From CAVQBJ01 sp963819075 (GTDB lineage: Bacteria; Actinomycetota; Thermoleophilia; Solirubrobacterales; Solirubrobacteraceae): 64,000 bases of DNA. The translations under genes were made by a program, and so were the position numbers. A model generated the notes under the pieces. That model was given only the letters and a program-made list of their open reading frames with translations. It searched no databases and was not told the origin of the DNA. Below, in pieces: positions 35,399 through 43,103 of this stretch (within the stretch, counting starts at the first letter, position 1; every line of letters starts with the position of its first letter). The stretch lies in contig CAWFUP010000001.1 in NCBI GenBank assembly GCA_963819075.1, positions 1,203,097-1,267,096 on the forward strand. The letters are read 5' to 3'.

Positions 35399-35416
35399 GG
35401 CTCGTGACGCATCCCC

Positions 35417-35781
35417 GGGGACGACAGGCTTCGACGTGGTCGGTTCGTGGGGGTGGTTGCGAGTCGAGGTCCCGGGAGGCCTCGTAAAACACCCGGGAAA
35501 ACCATAAGTGCGGACTCTCATGAGTTCGACCTCGTCGCTGCCTAGTAACTAGGCCCTTCGAGGTTTCTGGCCCCGGCGCGCCTGCCGCCGGGATCGCCGG
35601 AATCAGATAGCAGGCTCACCCGGTGCGGCCCGCCTCCGCCAATCCGGGGACACTTCAGGAGGCTGGTCCCCCACAACCCGGCCGGCGAGGCGAGCGGGGG
35701 ATGAGATCAGAGCGCCGGCTACGCTCGTAGACGCCACTCTTCACGCGATCGCGGACGCGGGTTCAATTCCCGCCGTCTCCA
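35417..35781 (+). ncRNA. ssrA: Transfer-messenger RNA (tmRNA)
   Basis: The 5' end GGGGACGACAGGCTTCGACG pairs through GGGGACG with CGTCTCC (35774-35780) to form the alanine-type acceptor stem, and the T-arm GACGCGGGTTCAATTCCCGC is complete; discriminator A at 35781 is followed by CTG, so CCA is added after transcription. The tag frame starts at GCG 35510 after CATAAGT and encodes ADSHEFDLVAA followed by TAG TAA (35543-35548), a proteolysis tag ending VAA. With SmpB it rescues stalled ribosomes. Its 3' end is a duplicated integration site. Confidence 0.95.
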
Positions 35782-35786
35782 CTGCA
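35753..35786 (+). repeat. Attachment-site sequence in the tmRNA 3' end
   Basis: The T-arm and acceptor 3' half. Its first 15 bp (GGACGCGGGTTCAAT, 35753-35767) recur at 38035-38049; its last 18 bp (CCCGCCGTCTCCACTGCA, 35769-35786) recur at 41942-41959. tmRNA 3' ends are well-known integrase targets, and integration normally rebuilds the gene and leaves a copy at the far end. Confidence 0.7.
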
Positions 35787-35901
35787 GCGCGGTCTTGGCT
35801 TGGCAAAGCCAAAGCCGGCGCGTTCGTGCCGCCCCTGTGATCGCGGGCCGGCAGCGTTTCGTCGCAATGCCGTGGGAGCCTGCCGGAGTGGCTTCGCGCA
35901 G

Positions 35902-35950
35902 GGGGTGTACGTCCTTTCCATGACTGTCTCGCGGAAAGGACGTGCACCCC
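35902..35950 (+). repeat. 18-bp inverted repeat around a start codon
   Basis: GGGGTGTACGTCCTTTCC (35902-35919) and GGAAAGGACGTGCACCCC (35933-35950) pair with one G.U-type mismatch, leaving a 13-nt loop that begins with the ATG of the AbiEi/DUF559 gene. In RNA this would be a very stable hairpin displaying the start codon. Confidence 0.75.
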
Positions 35951-36924
35951 TTGACGCAACGCTCGCCCGGGTGGCGGAACGCCAGCATGGCGTTGTGACC
36001 GCGGCGCAGTTGCAGACGCTCGGACTGAACGACAGTTCGGTCAGTCACCGAGTCCGGACCGGGAGACTGCACCGTCTGTACTGGGGCGTGTATGCGGTGG
36101 GGCACTCCCAGGTCTCGTGGGAGGCTCGCAGCCTGGCGGGCGCGTTGTCCGTTGGTCGCGATGCCGTCCTCAGCCACTGGACGGCGGCCCGGTTTTGGGG
36201 CCTTCTCGACATTCGTGCCGATCGAGTCGACGTGAGCGTGGCGCGCCGGGTTCGCTCGCGTCGTGGCATACGGGGGCATACGGTGCGTCGCCTCGACGCG
36301 CGTGACTGGACCACCGCGAACCGGCTCCCGCTTACGACGGTCGCGCGCACGCTCGTTGACCTGGCCGACGTGGCCGGCGAGCGAGCGTTGACCCGTGCCG
36401 TGCGAGAGGCGCTGGTGCAGCGGCGCGTTGACGAGCGGGCGCTGCGTCGACAGCTGGCCGGGGCGGGCGGGCGTCGCGGCGCGGGGCGGCTGGGCAGGTT
36501 GATTGCGCCCGGCCCGTCGCCGACGCGAAGCGTGCTTGAGGACAGGGTGCTCGATCTATTGCGCAGTTACGGGTTCCCACCGCCTGCGATCAACGTCGTG
36601 CTCGACGGCCTTCCGCGCCGCGTGGAGGTGGACTTCCTGTACGCCGACGCCCGCCTGATCATCGAGGCCGACGGAGCGCGCTACCACGAAAATCGACTGG
36701 CCCGCGAAGCCGACGTGACGAGGCAGGCGATGCTCGAGGCGGCTGGCTATCGCGTGATGCGCCTCAACTGGGCGCAGGTGACCCAGGCTCCCGATCAGAC
36801 TGCGAGCCGCCTGAGGCGCGCGCTCGCGCGTTCGACTGCCGCGTCGGGTTCGGATGCCCGTTCGCGAGCGCCGGACGTGGGCCTCTCGCGCCGATCAGCG
36901 GGCGGGGAGGAAGTCGAGGAGTAG
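35920..36924 (+). CDS. AbiEi-like winged-helix protein with DUF559 (PD-(D/E)xK) domain
   Basis: A 334-residue protein. The N-terminal part (ARVAERQHGVVTAAQLQTLGLNDSSVSHRVRTGRLHRLYWGVYAVGH) is the AbiEi_4-type winged helix of type IV antitoxin-like proteins. The C-terminus (PRRVEVDFLYADARLIIEADGARYHENRLAREADVTRQAMLEAAGYRVMRLNW) is DUF559, a Vsr-like nuclease fold with D-x(n)-E-x-D. Such fusions are abundant in actinobacterial genomes; roles in defence are suspected, not shown. ATG 35920 lies in the loop of an 18-bp-stem hairpin; a TTG at 35800 gives a longer frame but lacks support. Its 3' end overlaps the convergent hydrolase by 30 bp. Confidence 0.75.
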   Translation: MTVSRKGRAPLDATLARVAERQHGVVTAAQLQTLGLNDSSVSHRVRTGRLHRLYWGVYAVGHSQVSWEARSLAGALSVGRDAVLSHWTAARFWGLLDIRADRVDVSVARRVRSRRGIRGHTVRRLDARDWTTANRLPLTTVARTLVDLADVAGERALTRAVREALVQRRVDERALRRQLAGAGGRRGAGRLGRLIAPGPSPTRSVLEDRVLDLLRSYGFPPPAINVVLDGLPRRVEVDFLYADARLIIEADGARYHENRLAREADVTRQAMLEAAGYRVMRLNWAQVTQAPDQTASRLRRALARSTAASGSDARSRAPDVGLSRRSAGGEEVEE

Positions 36925-37710
36925 CCGATTGACGTCCGCCGGCGCGTCGAGTTGCATCCAGTGCCCAGGACCATCGAGACGCTCGTATCGCCACGGGGCC
37001 GTGATGTTCGCGGCCGACGCCGTCATCTGCGTCTCGGTCAGGAGGTGGTCGTCTGAACTCCAGACGCCCAACGTCGGGACGTCTATGGGCGGTCGCGCGC
37101 GGCGCGACCGCAGGTAGGATCGCGCCGAAATATTGGCGCGGTAGTAGCTCAGCGCCGGCGTGAGCGAATCGTTTGCGTCGAGCTCGGCGATCACGGCGTC
37201 GGCATCGGGGTGGCGGCCCCACGCGCGGAAGTTCGCCCAGTCGTCAGCGGAGAGCCATTCCTCGGCCTCGCCCGCGAACTGAAACAGGAGCATGTACCAG
37301 GACTTCTCGTTCTGCTCGAAGTGGCCGGAGCTCAACGTGGCGCTATGGCCCACCGAGAGCGCCACGAGATGGTCGACGCGGTCCGCGGCCAGCGCTCCCA
37401 TTGCCCATGCCAGCGCGGCTCCCCAATCGTGTCCGACGACATGAGCGCGCTCGATGCCAGCGTCGTTGAGCACCGCGACCACGTCGTTCATGAGGACGCG
37501 GATCGCGTAGGCGCCCACCTGTGCCGGCTTGTCCGATCGCCCGTAGCCGCGCAGGTCGGGCACGATCACTCTGAACCCTGCGTCTCTCAGCGCCGGTATC
37601 TGGTGACGCCACAGCTGCCCGGAATCCGGGAAGCCGTGCAGCAGAATTACAGGCCGGCCCTCTCCCGTGACCTCGTACTCGATACCGATACCGTCAACAT
37701 CGACGCGCAT
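36895..37710 (-). CDS. Alpha/beta hydrolase (epoxide hydrolase-like)
   Basis: A 271-residue hydrolase: oxyanion motif VILLHGFPDSGQLWRHQ, PDLRGYGRSDKP, nucleophile elbow VVGHDWGAALAW with Asp as nucleophile (G-H-D-W-G), cap domain with SYYRANIS, and catalytic His in GPGHWMQLDAP. The Asp nucleophile and two cap tyrosines (YYR) fit epoxide hydrolases or fluoroacetate-dehalogenase relatives. GGGAGCGGG precedes the ATG as Shine-Dalgarno, and TACGGT (37739-37734) could be the -10. It is the only minus-strand gene of the island. Confidence 0.82.
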   Translation of the reverse strand: MRVDVDGIGIEYEVTGEGRPVILLHGFPDSGQLWRHQIPALRDAGFRVIVPDLRGYGRSDKPAQVGAYAIRVLMNDVVAVLNDAGIERAHVVGHDWGAALAWAMGALAADRVDHLVALSVGHSATLSSGHFEQNEKSWYMLLFQFAGEAEEWLSADDWANFRAWGRHPDADAVIAELDANDSLTPALSYYRANISARSYLRSRRARPPIDVPTLGVWSSDDHLLTETQMTASAANITAPWRYERLDGPGHWMQLDAPADVNRLLLDFLPAR

Positions 37711-38159
37711 CCCGCTCCCTCCGCTCAGCGACGACCGTACGGCAACCGACGCGCGAAGCGTCGCACACCGCTACCAGACCCGGAGTAGCGCGCCGGGCGT
37801 CCCCTGACAGCATGTCTCGTCACATGGGCATTCGGCGTTGCCCCGCCAGGAGCGGCAGCCGGTGGTGAGCCTGACTACTGACGTGGTGTACCAGCACAGA
37901 CCGCAACGCCTCAACCCGGGCTTGACGGTTTGATCTTGTTCCCCGTAAGTCCACTGCCGACGGTTGGACGCTTCGGTTTCCGCAAGGAGGCTGGGGCGTC
38001 TTTCTCGTTCCGAGCGGCCGTTTGCAGCGGCCGTGGACGCGGGTTCAATGCTGCCTGGCGCGCTGGCGGTCGGGACCGTGTATCGTGGCCGCCTTCAGAC
38101 TCCTCGCCACACAGGCACGGGATTGGCGAGGCCCAATAGTCCGCTCGAACGGGGCCGAT
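37711..38159. other. 449-bp intergenic stretch inside the island
   Basis: No gene recognised. It contains the hydrolase promoter (near 37734), the 15-bp tmRNA copy at 38035-38049 and the upstream region of the glycine-rich protein gene. No integrase remnant could be identified in any frame. Confidence 0.5.
38035..38049 (+). repeat. Copy of the first half of the tmRNA attachment site
   Basis: GGACGCGGGTTCAAT, identical to 35753-35767 (tmRNA T-arm). The flanking bases differ on both sides. It could be the left half of an old attR later interrupted. Confidence 0.55.
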
Positions 38160-41100
38160 GTGCTGGTGAGGATTGCCAAACGGCCACGGCGATTTGTCGC
38201 TGTGGCGATGTTCGCGTTCGCGCTTGCCGTGCTGCAGGTCGGCGCTCCCACCGCCTCGGCTGAGTACATCATCACCAACCCGGGGTGCTCGTCGGTGGCG
38301 GCCAACCCGGTGGAGAACACGATCACGATCACGGCGACCGGCGCGTCGGGTGCCGGGGGCGGGGGCTTTGACGGTAACGGGCCCGGGTCGGGGGGCAGCG
38401 GGGACACGGTCTCCGCGACCGTGACCGGGTATTCCGGCCCGCTGTATGTGTGTGTCGACACCGGCGGTGGAACCGGCAACACGCCCGACGGCTACGACTT
38501 CACCGGCGACGGGAACGGCGGCGGCGCGTCGGGCGTCAGCCTCGGCACGGACTTCTCCAGTCCGGTCGTCATAGCCGGCGGTGGCGGTGGCGGCGCCGAT
38601 ATCCCGCAGAACGGGGCCAGCGGCGCCGGCGGTAACGCGGGCTATCCCTCGGGCGGCGGCGGACAGAGCGCGGGATTCGGCTACGGCGGTGGCGGCGGCG
38701 GCGGGACCCAGACCGGCGGCGGGGGCGGCGGTAACGACGACGCGGGCGGCGGTGGCACGAACAGCAGCGGTCCCGGTCAGGGCGGCAACGACAGGAGCAA
38801 CGCCGGCGCCGGCGGCGGTGGCGGCTATTACGGGGGCGGCGCCGGGTACCTGGGCGGCGGAGGCGGGGGCTCGGACTTCTGCACCGACGGGCCGTCGCCC
38901 GACTCCACGACGCTGTCGTCTTGCTCGGAGTCCACCGCGACCGGGCCCGCACAGGTCACCGTGTCCTACTCGATCACCAAGTATGACCCGACGCTCTCGA
39001 CGGTCGCCTCGACGTCGGGTCAGGGGAGCTCCTCCACGATCAGCGACTCGGCCACGATCACCGGTGGCTACGAGCCCGGGGGCTCGATCACCTTCGATGC
39101 CTACTACGAGGGCTCCATCGACGGAGTACCCAACGAGTGCGGCCCGGGGGCTCCGCCAACGCTCACCTCGACGGTGCCCGTCCAGGGCAACGGGACCTAC
39201 AGCTCGGGTGACCTCACCCCGCCCGATCCCGGGACCTATGACTTCGTCGCCACCTACAGCCCAGACCGATTCAACACCGCGCCCGCGCCCGACATCTGCG
39301 GGGACCCGTCAGAGACGACCGCCGTGACCGGCGGGCCGTCCCCGCCGACGGATGTGATGGCCGCGCTCGGCCCGTCCAACGCTCCCCCGAGCGTCGATCT
39401 GACCTGGATGGCGCCGAGCTTCGGCGCTGACGTGCTGACGGGATACAACGTCTACGTCGGCGCCGACGGCTCGTTCTCGGGCACCCCGGTCAACACGACG
39501 CCGATCACCGGAACGAGCTACCCGGTGACCGGTCTCAATCCGGGGCACACCTACGAATTCGAGGTCGAGGCCGCCTCGCCGGATGGCAACGCCACCTCCG
39601 CCCCGCCGGTATCGGCGACGGTTCCTGGGCCGCCGATCGTCGTGAGCGTGCAACCGACCTCGGGAGCGTCGACCGGGCTGGAGGCGGTGACGATCACCGG
39701 GTCGAACTTCACGGGCGCGCAAAACGTCACTTTCGGCGGCGTGCAGGCGACGAGCTTCACGATCGATTCGGACAGCCAGATCACCGCCGTCACGCCGGCC
39801 CACGACGTCGGGACCGTCGACGTTCAGGTGCTCAACGCGCAGGGGCCCAGCTACCTGAATCAATCAGACCAATACACCTTCACGCCGTCCTACACCGGCC
39901 AGCTGATGATCGAGGCGCTGCGCTTTTCTGGCCCGGGGGGCGCCGGCGATCAGTCCGTGCAGCTGTTCAACCCGACCACGTCTCCCGTGTCGCTGACTGG
40001 ATGGTCGCTGAACTTCGACGAGGGCCGCGGCGCTCAGACCACCGTCGTCGACCTGCCGCAGGGCTACGTGATCCCGGCCGACGGTGCCTTCCTGGTGGCG
40101 GGCGATCAGTACTCGCTCGGCGGCCTGGCCAGTCCCGACCTGCCACTGACCGCGAGCAGCACACCCGCCAACCCCGACGGGGTGCAGCTGCTGGCCCCGG
40201 ACGCCTCGGTCGTCGACGCCGTCGGCTTCGACGGCGCGCCGGCAGCGTTCATCTCCGGCTCGCCACTGGCTCCGCCGGCGACGCTGCCCGATGAGGACTA
40301 CGCCTGGGTGCGTAACTTCAGCGACGGCAGCCCGGTGAATACGAGCAACAACCTCACGGACTTCTCCTTCATCGCCGAGGACGACAACGACGTGCTGCAT
40401 GGCAGCCCGGTGCTTGGCTCTCCAGTCCCGTCCGACAGCGGTTCCCCGGCCGTGCACAACGACATCCTGCAATCGAGCCTCGTCGATCCCTCGCCGGACG
40501 CGTTGCCCACGACGAACGTCAGCTACACCAAGGGCAGCCCCGGCACGCTGGTCATCAACCGCACCCTGACCAACTGCTCGGGTGAGCCCACCACCGGCCT
40601 GGATCAGGCCCCCAACGGTGTGTGCCTCAACGCCGCGACCCCCACGCCGGGCGAGACGGTGACCCGCCTACGCTTCCGGATCACCGCCCTCACCACCCTG
40701 GACAGCCCCGGCGCCGGACCAACCCAAGCCGTACTCGAGCCCGAGACTTCCGCAACGACCGCCGTCAACGGCTTCACCGTGGACGGCCTGACGCTGCAAG
40801 CCGTGCAGCCACCCCAGGCCCAGTCCGCCGAACCCGGCGGACTGAACTCGACCCTTGACGCCACGGCCGACCTGCCCAACGGCGGCCTGGCGCCCGGACA
40901 GTCGATCAACGTCTCGTTCCACTTCGCGGTGACCCAGACCGGCGATTACTCCTTCGCCTACAACGCCGAGGACGACCTCGAGCCCGCCCCGGCGATCGCG
41001 CCCACCCCGCCGACCGTCACATCCACGACGCCGACCGTCAGCACCAGTTCCGGCTCCTCGGGCTCTTCCGGATCCGGGTCGCCCGCAGTGCCGCTCACGG

Positions 41101-41363
41101 CGGTGGTGTCCGGGACGGTCAGCCCGACCGGCGTGGTAGCCGCCAGCTCACCACCCGTCACGGCGGTGAGCGCGGCAGCCAGCCCCACCAAGCCGAAGCC
41201 GAAGAAGCCAAAGGCCAAGGCGAAGACGGCGAAGAAGAAGCCGCGCGCCGGCAAGCACCTCAAGGCCGGCTCACACGCCAAGACCAAGAAGACCAAGAAG
41301 CCAGCGGTTCGCTCTGCCAAGCGCGGTTCGGGGCGTGCGCGGCGCAATGGCAGGGGGGCGTGA
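38160..41363 (+). CDS. Large secreted glycine-rich multidomain surface protein
   Basis: A 1067-residue exported protein from GTG 38160. Signal peptide: RIAKRPRRFVAVAMFAFALAVL, cleavage after PTASA. Then about 200 residues of Gly-rich sequence (GGGGGADIPQNG, GGGGGGTQTGGGGGG), Ig-like repeats, a fibronectin type III domain (DVMAALGPSNAPPSVDLTWM to SATVPG), an IPT/TIG domain (VVSVQPTSGASTGLEAVTITGSNF), a lamin-tail-like domain (IEALRFSGPGG to WVRNFSDGSPVNTSNN), a Ser/Gly linker and a Lys/Arg-rich tail of about 55 residues (PTKPKPKKPKAKAK). No LPxTG anchor; the basic tail may bind wall polymers. It lies 46 bp upstream of the lasso-like precursor. Confidence 0.75.
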   Translation: MLVRIAKRPRRFVAVAMFAFALAVLQVGAPTASAEYIITNPGCSSVAANPVENTITITATGASGAGGGGFDGNGPGSGGSGDTVSATVTGYSGPLYVCVDTGGGTGNTPDGYDFTGDGNGGGASGVSLGTDFSSPVVIAGGGGGGADIPQNGASGAGGNAGYPSGGGGQSAGFGYGGGGGGGTQTGGGGGGNDDAGGGGTNSSGPGQGGNDRSNAGAGGGGGYYGGGAGYLGGGGGGSDFCTDGPSPDSTTLSSCSESTATGPAQVTVSYSITKYDPTLSTVASTSGQGSSSTISDSATITGGYEPGGSITFDAYYEGSIDGVPNECGPGAPPTLTSTVPVQGNGTYSSGDLTPPDPGTYDFVATYSPDRFNTAPAPDICGDPSETTAVTGGPSPPTDVMAALGPSNAPPSVDLTWMAPSFGADVLTGYNVYVGADGSFSGTPVNTTPITGTSYPVTGLNPGHTYEFEVEAASPDGNATSAPPVSATVPGPPIVVSVQPTSGASTGLEAVTITGSNFTGAQNVTFGGVQATSFTIDSDSQITAVTPAHDVGTVDVQVLNAQGPSYLNQSDQYTFTPSYTGQLMIEALRFSGPGGAGDQSVQLFNPTTSPVSLTGWSLNFDEGRGAQTTVVDLPQGYVIPADGAFLVAGDQYSLGGLASPDLPLTASSTPANPDGVQLLAPDASVVDAVGFDGAPAAFISGSPLAPPATLPDEDYAWVRNFSDGSPVNTSNNLTDFSFIAEDDNDVLHGSPVLGSPVPSDSGSPAVHNDILQSSLVDPSPDALPTTNVSYTKGSPGTLVINRTLTNCSGEPTTGLDQAPNGVCLNAATPTPGETVTRLRFRITALTTLDSPGAGPTQAVLEPETSATTAVNGFTVDGLTLQAVQPPQAQSAEPGGLNSTLDATADLPNGGLAPGQSINVSFHFAVTQTGDYSFAYNAEDDLEPAPAIAPTPPTVTSTTPTVSTSSGSSGSSGSGSPAVPLTAVVSGTVSPTGVVAASSPPVTAVSAAASPTKPKPKKPKAKAKTAKKKPRAGKHLKAGSHAKTKKTKKPAVRSAKRGSGRARRNGRGA

Positions 41364-41409
41364 GCGTGATTGCCTGTCAAGGCACGAGCCGTAGAGGAGC
41401 AAGCCGCGC

Positions 41410-41604
41410 ATGACAGAGATCCCTTCACGGTCCGACGGTCCCACGGCTGCTGGCCCGCCGGCGCAGGACGTGCCGAGTTGCACGGGGTATGAGCGGCCTC
41501 GCCTAACGGTCCTCGGATCCGTCAGCGAACTCACGCACGGCGGCAACGTGAGCGGCAACTCTGACGGCTTTGGGTTCGCCGGCGCCTCTGGATCCATCTC
41601 CTAA
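41410..41604 (+). CDS. Lasso-type RiPP precursor peptide (orphan)
   Basis: A 64-residue peptide. Residues 27-43 read YERPRLTVLGSVSELTH and fit the actinobacterial lasso leader consensus Y-x-x-P-x-L-x3-G-x5-T-x exactly; this is the part bound by the RiPP recognition element. The core (residues 44-64, 41539-41601) begins GGNVSGNSD, so Gly1 could close a nine-membered-residue ring on Asp9, with T at -2 as required by lasso leader peptidases; the tail ends SGSIS. GAGGAG (41394-41399) lies 10 nt before the ATG. No lasso cyclase (asparagine-synthase-like), B1/B2 protease or exporter gene is in the window. Confidence 0.7.
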   Translation: MTEIPSRSDGPTAAGPPAQDVPSCTGYERPRLTVLGSVSELTHGGNVSGNSDGFGFAGASGSIS

Positions 41605-42048
41605 CGCGCGCTGAGACGACAAGCGTCGCGCGCCCCATGCGCGTCGCACGCGCGTGAGGGTGAGCTCGCTGTTTGCCGGCGACAGGCTACGACGATCTGC
41701 TGCATCCCTACCCGTGCGCCCGCGGCCTCGCTGATCTGGCGGTGGCGTCGTTGGGAGGCGCGTCAGGGTGGCGCCGTTCAGGGGCTTCGGCCTTCTCGGG
41801 CTCGCGGGCCCGGGCCCGCTTATCGTGACGACCGACAGCTACGAGGAGTGGTCAGAGCTGCCGGCGCGTCTCGGGTAGCAGTTCGGTAGCGGTCGGCCGC
41901 GCGTCGGTGGACGATTTGCAGGCGCTTTCGCACCGGTCGTACCCGCCGTCTCCACTGCATGTGACCAACTTGACGCTCTCGTTACAGAGCCGACAGCGTC
42001 AACGGTCGGCAACTGATCCGTGATCGAGTGGCTGGACGGCCTCGATCG
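41605..42048. other. 444-bp stretch at the right end of the island
   Basis: Holds the 18-bp tmRNA copy (41942-41959). A 36-codon GTG frame at 41768-41878 (ending SYEEWSELPARLG) is too short and matches nothing I know; it may be a remnant. Nothing else stands out. Confidence 0.4.
41942..41959 (+). repeat. Copy of the second half of the tmRNA attachment site
   Basis: CCCGCCGTCTCCACTGCA, an exact 18-bp match to 35769-35786 (end of the tmRNA gene plus 5 bases). Marks the right border of the tmRNA-linked island. Confidence 0.7.
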
Positions 42049-42783
42049 CTACACGTGGCGCACGTGCTCGTCGAAGAAGGCGAGCATGCGCTGCCAGCCG
42101 TCCTCCGCGGCGGCCGCGTCGTAACCAACAGCCAGCGGCGTCGGCACCCGCGCGAACCATCCCTGCCACCCGTCGTATTGCGAGAAGAACGAGTGGCCTG
42201 CGTTGTCGTAAGTCTTGACGTCGAGGGGCACGCCCAGCGCGGCGAGGTGGCGCTCCAGGCGTTCGGGTTGGTTACGTCCGAAGACGCGATCCTTCGCGCC
42301 ATAGCTCGCGACCACCGGACACACACCGTCCAGGCGCGAGCGGTCCTTGGGCACCTCGCCGTAGTTGACGGCGGCAGCACGAAACCCGGGCTGCGTTCCG
42401 GCGATCAGGGCGAACCCCCCGCCCATACAGAAGCCGGCGACGGCGATCCGTTGCGAGTCGACCTCGGGTCGCGTCGCGAGCGCCTCACGGGCCGCAAGGA
42501 TGTCCCCGATCTCACGAGCGACGCTGCCCCGCAACAGGTCGACCATGACCCGGCTGAGACAAACGATGCGCGAACCGTGCGAGTAGAGGTCCGGGGCCAG
42601 CGCGACATATCCAGCGTCGGCGAAGCGCCCGGCTAAGCGGCGGATGTCATCGTTGAAGCCGGGCAGCTCGTGCAGGACCACGACGCCCGGCGACGGCCCG
42701 CCGCCGTCGGGCGCGAAGAGCTCTGCATGGAGCACCCCGCCGTCGGATAGCGTCACGTCGAGCTGCTCCGCCGGTAACGACAT
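42049..42783 (-). CDS. Dienelactone hydrolase-family protein
   Basis: A 244-residue alpha/beta hydrolase: GVVVLHELPGFNDDIRRLAGRFADAGYVALAPDLY, nucleophile motif RIAVAGFCMGGGFALI with Cys, SYGAKDRVFG with Asp and DNAGHSFF with His, the Cys-Asp-His triad of dienelactone hydrolases. Physiological substrate is unclear. ATG 42783 is chosen, not an upstream ATG, because TAGCTT (42796-42791) is 7 nt before it. It lies just outside the island border and is transcribed towards it. Confidence 0.82.
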   Translation of the reverse strand: MSLPAEQLDVTLSDGGVLHAELFAPDGGGPSPGVVVLHELPGFNDDIRRLAGRFADAGYVALAPDLYSHGSRIVCLSRVMVDLLRGSVAREIGDILAAREALATRPEVDSQRIAVAGFCMGGGFALIAGTQPGFRAAAVNYGEVPKDRSRLDGVCPVVASYGAKDRVFGRNQPERLERHLAALGVPLDVKTYDNAGHSFFSQYDGWQGWFARVPTPLAVGYDAAAAEDGWQRMLAFFDEHVRHV

Positions 42784-43103
42784 CGGCGCCAAGCTAGCGG
42801 CGCAGCAACGAGGGCGCAAGTCACGCGGTCACGTCGAAGGCGCCGACCCGACGAACTCTGGCGCCAGAGCGAACGCGGAACGCGTCGCGCCACATCACGT
42901 CATCGGGATGCCGGCCCGGTTGCGCCGCGGTCGCGGGCTGGCGCGAATTGGGTCCGGCGTTCAATCGCGGTTGCGTGGGATGCTCCGGGGGGTGCCACAG
43001 ACACCCCGCGATGTGGATCTCGCGCACGGCCGCTGACGCTCTTGGTTGCCGCGAACCAACCCCCTCGCGGTGGCGCCGGATTCGCAGCGGTCGCCGGGGC
43101 GCG
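42784..43103. other. 320-bp gap
   Basis: Apart from the hydrolase -10 element I see no gene, RNA or repeat here. Open frames through it are low-quality antisense readings. Confidence 0.4.
42791..42796 (-). promoter_or_regulatory. Putative -10 element of the dienelactone hydrolase gene
   Basis: TAGCTT on the minus strand, 7 nt before the ATG at 42783, no Shine-Dalgarno site. Confidence 0.4.

Larger units (their letters stand above)
35787..41959. mobile_element. tmRNA-integrated genomic island remnant, probably nested
   Basis: Bounded by the tmRNA 3' end and its 18-bp copy at 41942-41959. No integrase is visible, so it is a remnant or was mobilised in trans. A 15-bp tmRNA piece at 38035 suggests two layers: 35787-38034 (AbiEi/DUF559 protein, alpha/beta hydrolase) bounded by an attR that was then split by 38050-41941 (glycine-rich secreted protein, lasso-type precursor). 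Gene spacing is loose and codons differ in feel from the dense neighbours. Confidence 0.55.

Noticed and set aside
38035..38049. A second tRNA or tmRNA gene
   Set aside because: Only the T-arm strand matches; no acceptor stem, D-arm or anticodon structure surrounds it, so it is a fragment.
41768..41878. 36-codon frame as a lasso maturation gene
   Set aside because: Far too short and without motifs of a cyclase, protease or RRE protein.
35787..41959. Integrase or recombinase for the island
   Set aside because: No frame shows tyrosine- or serine-recombinase motifs; the element is called a remnant.
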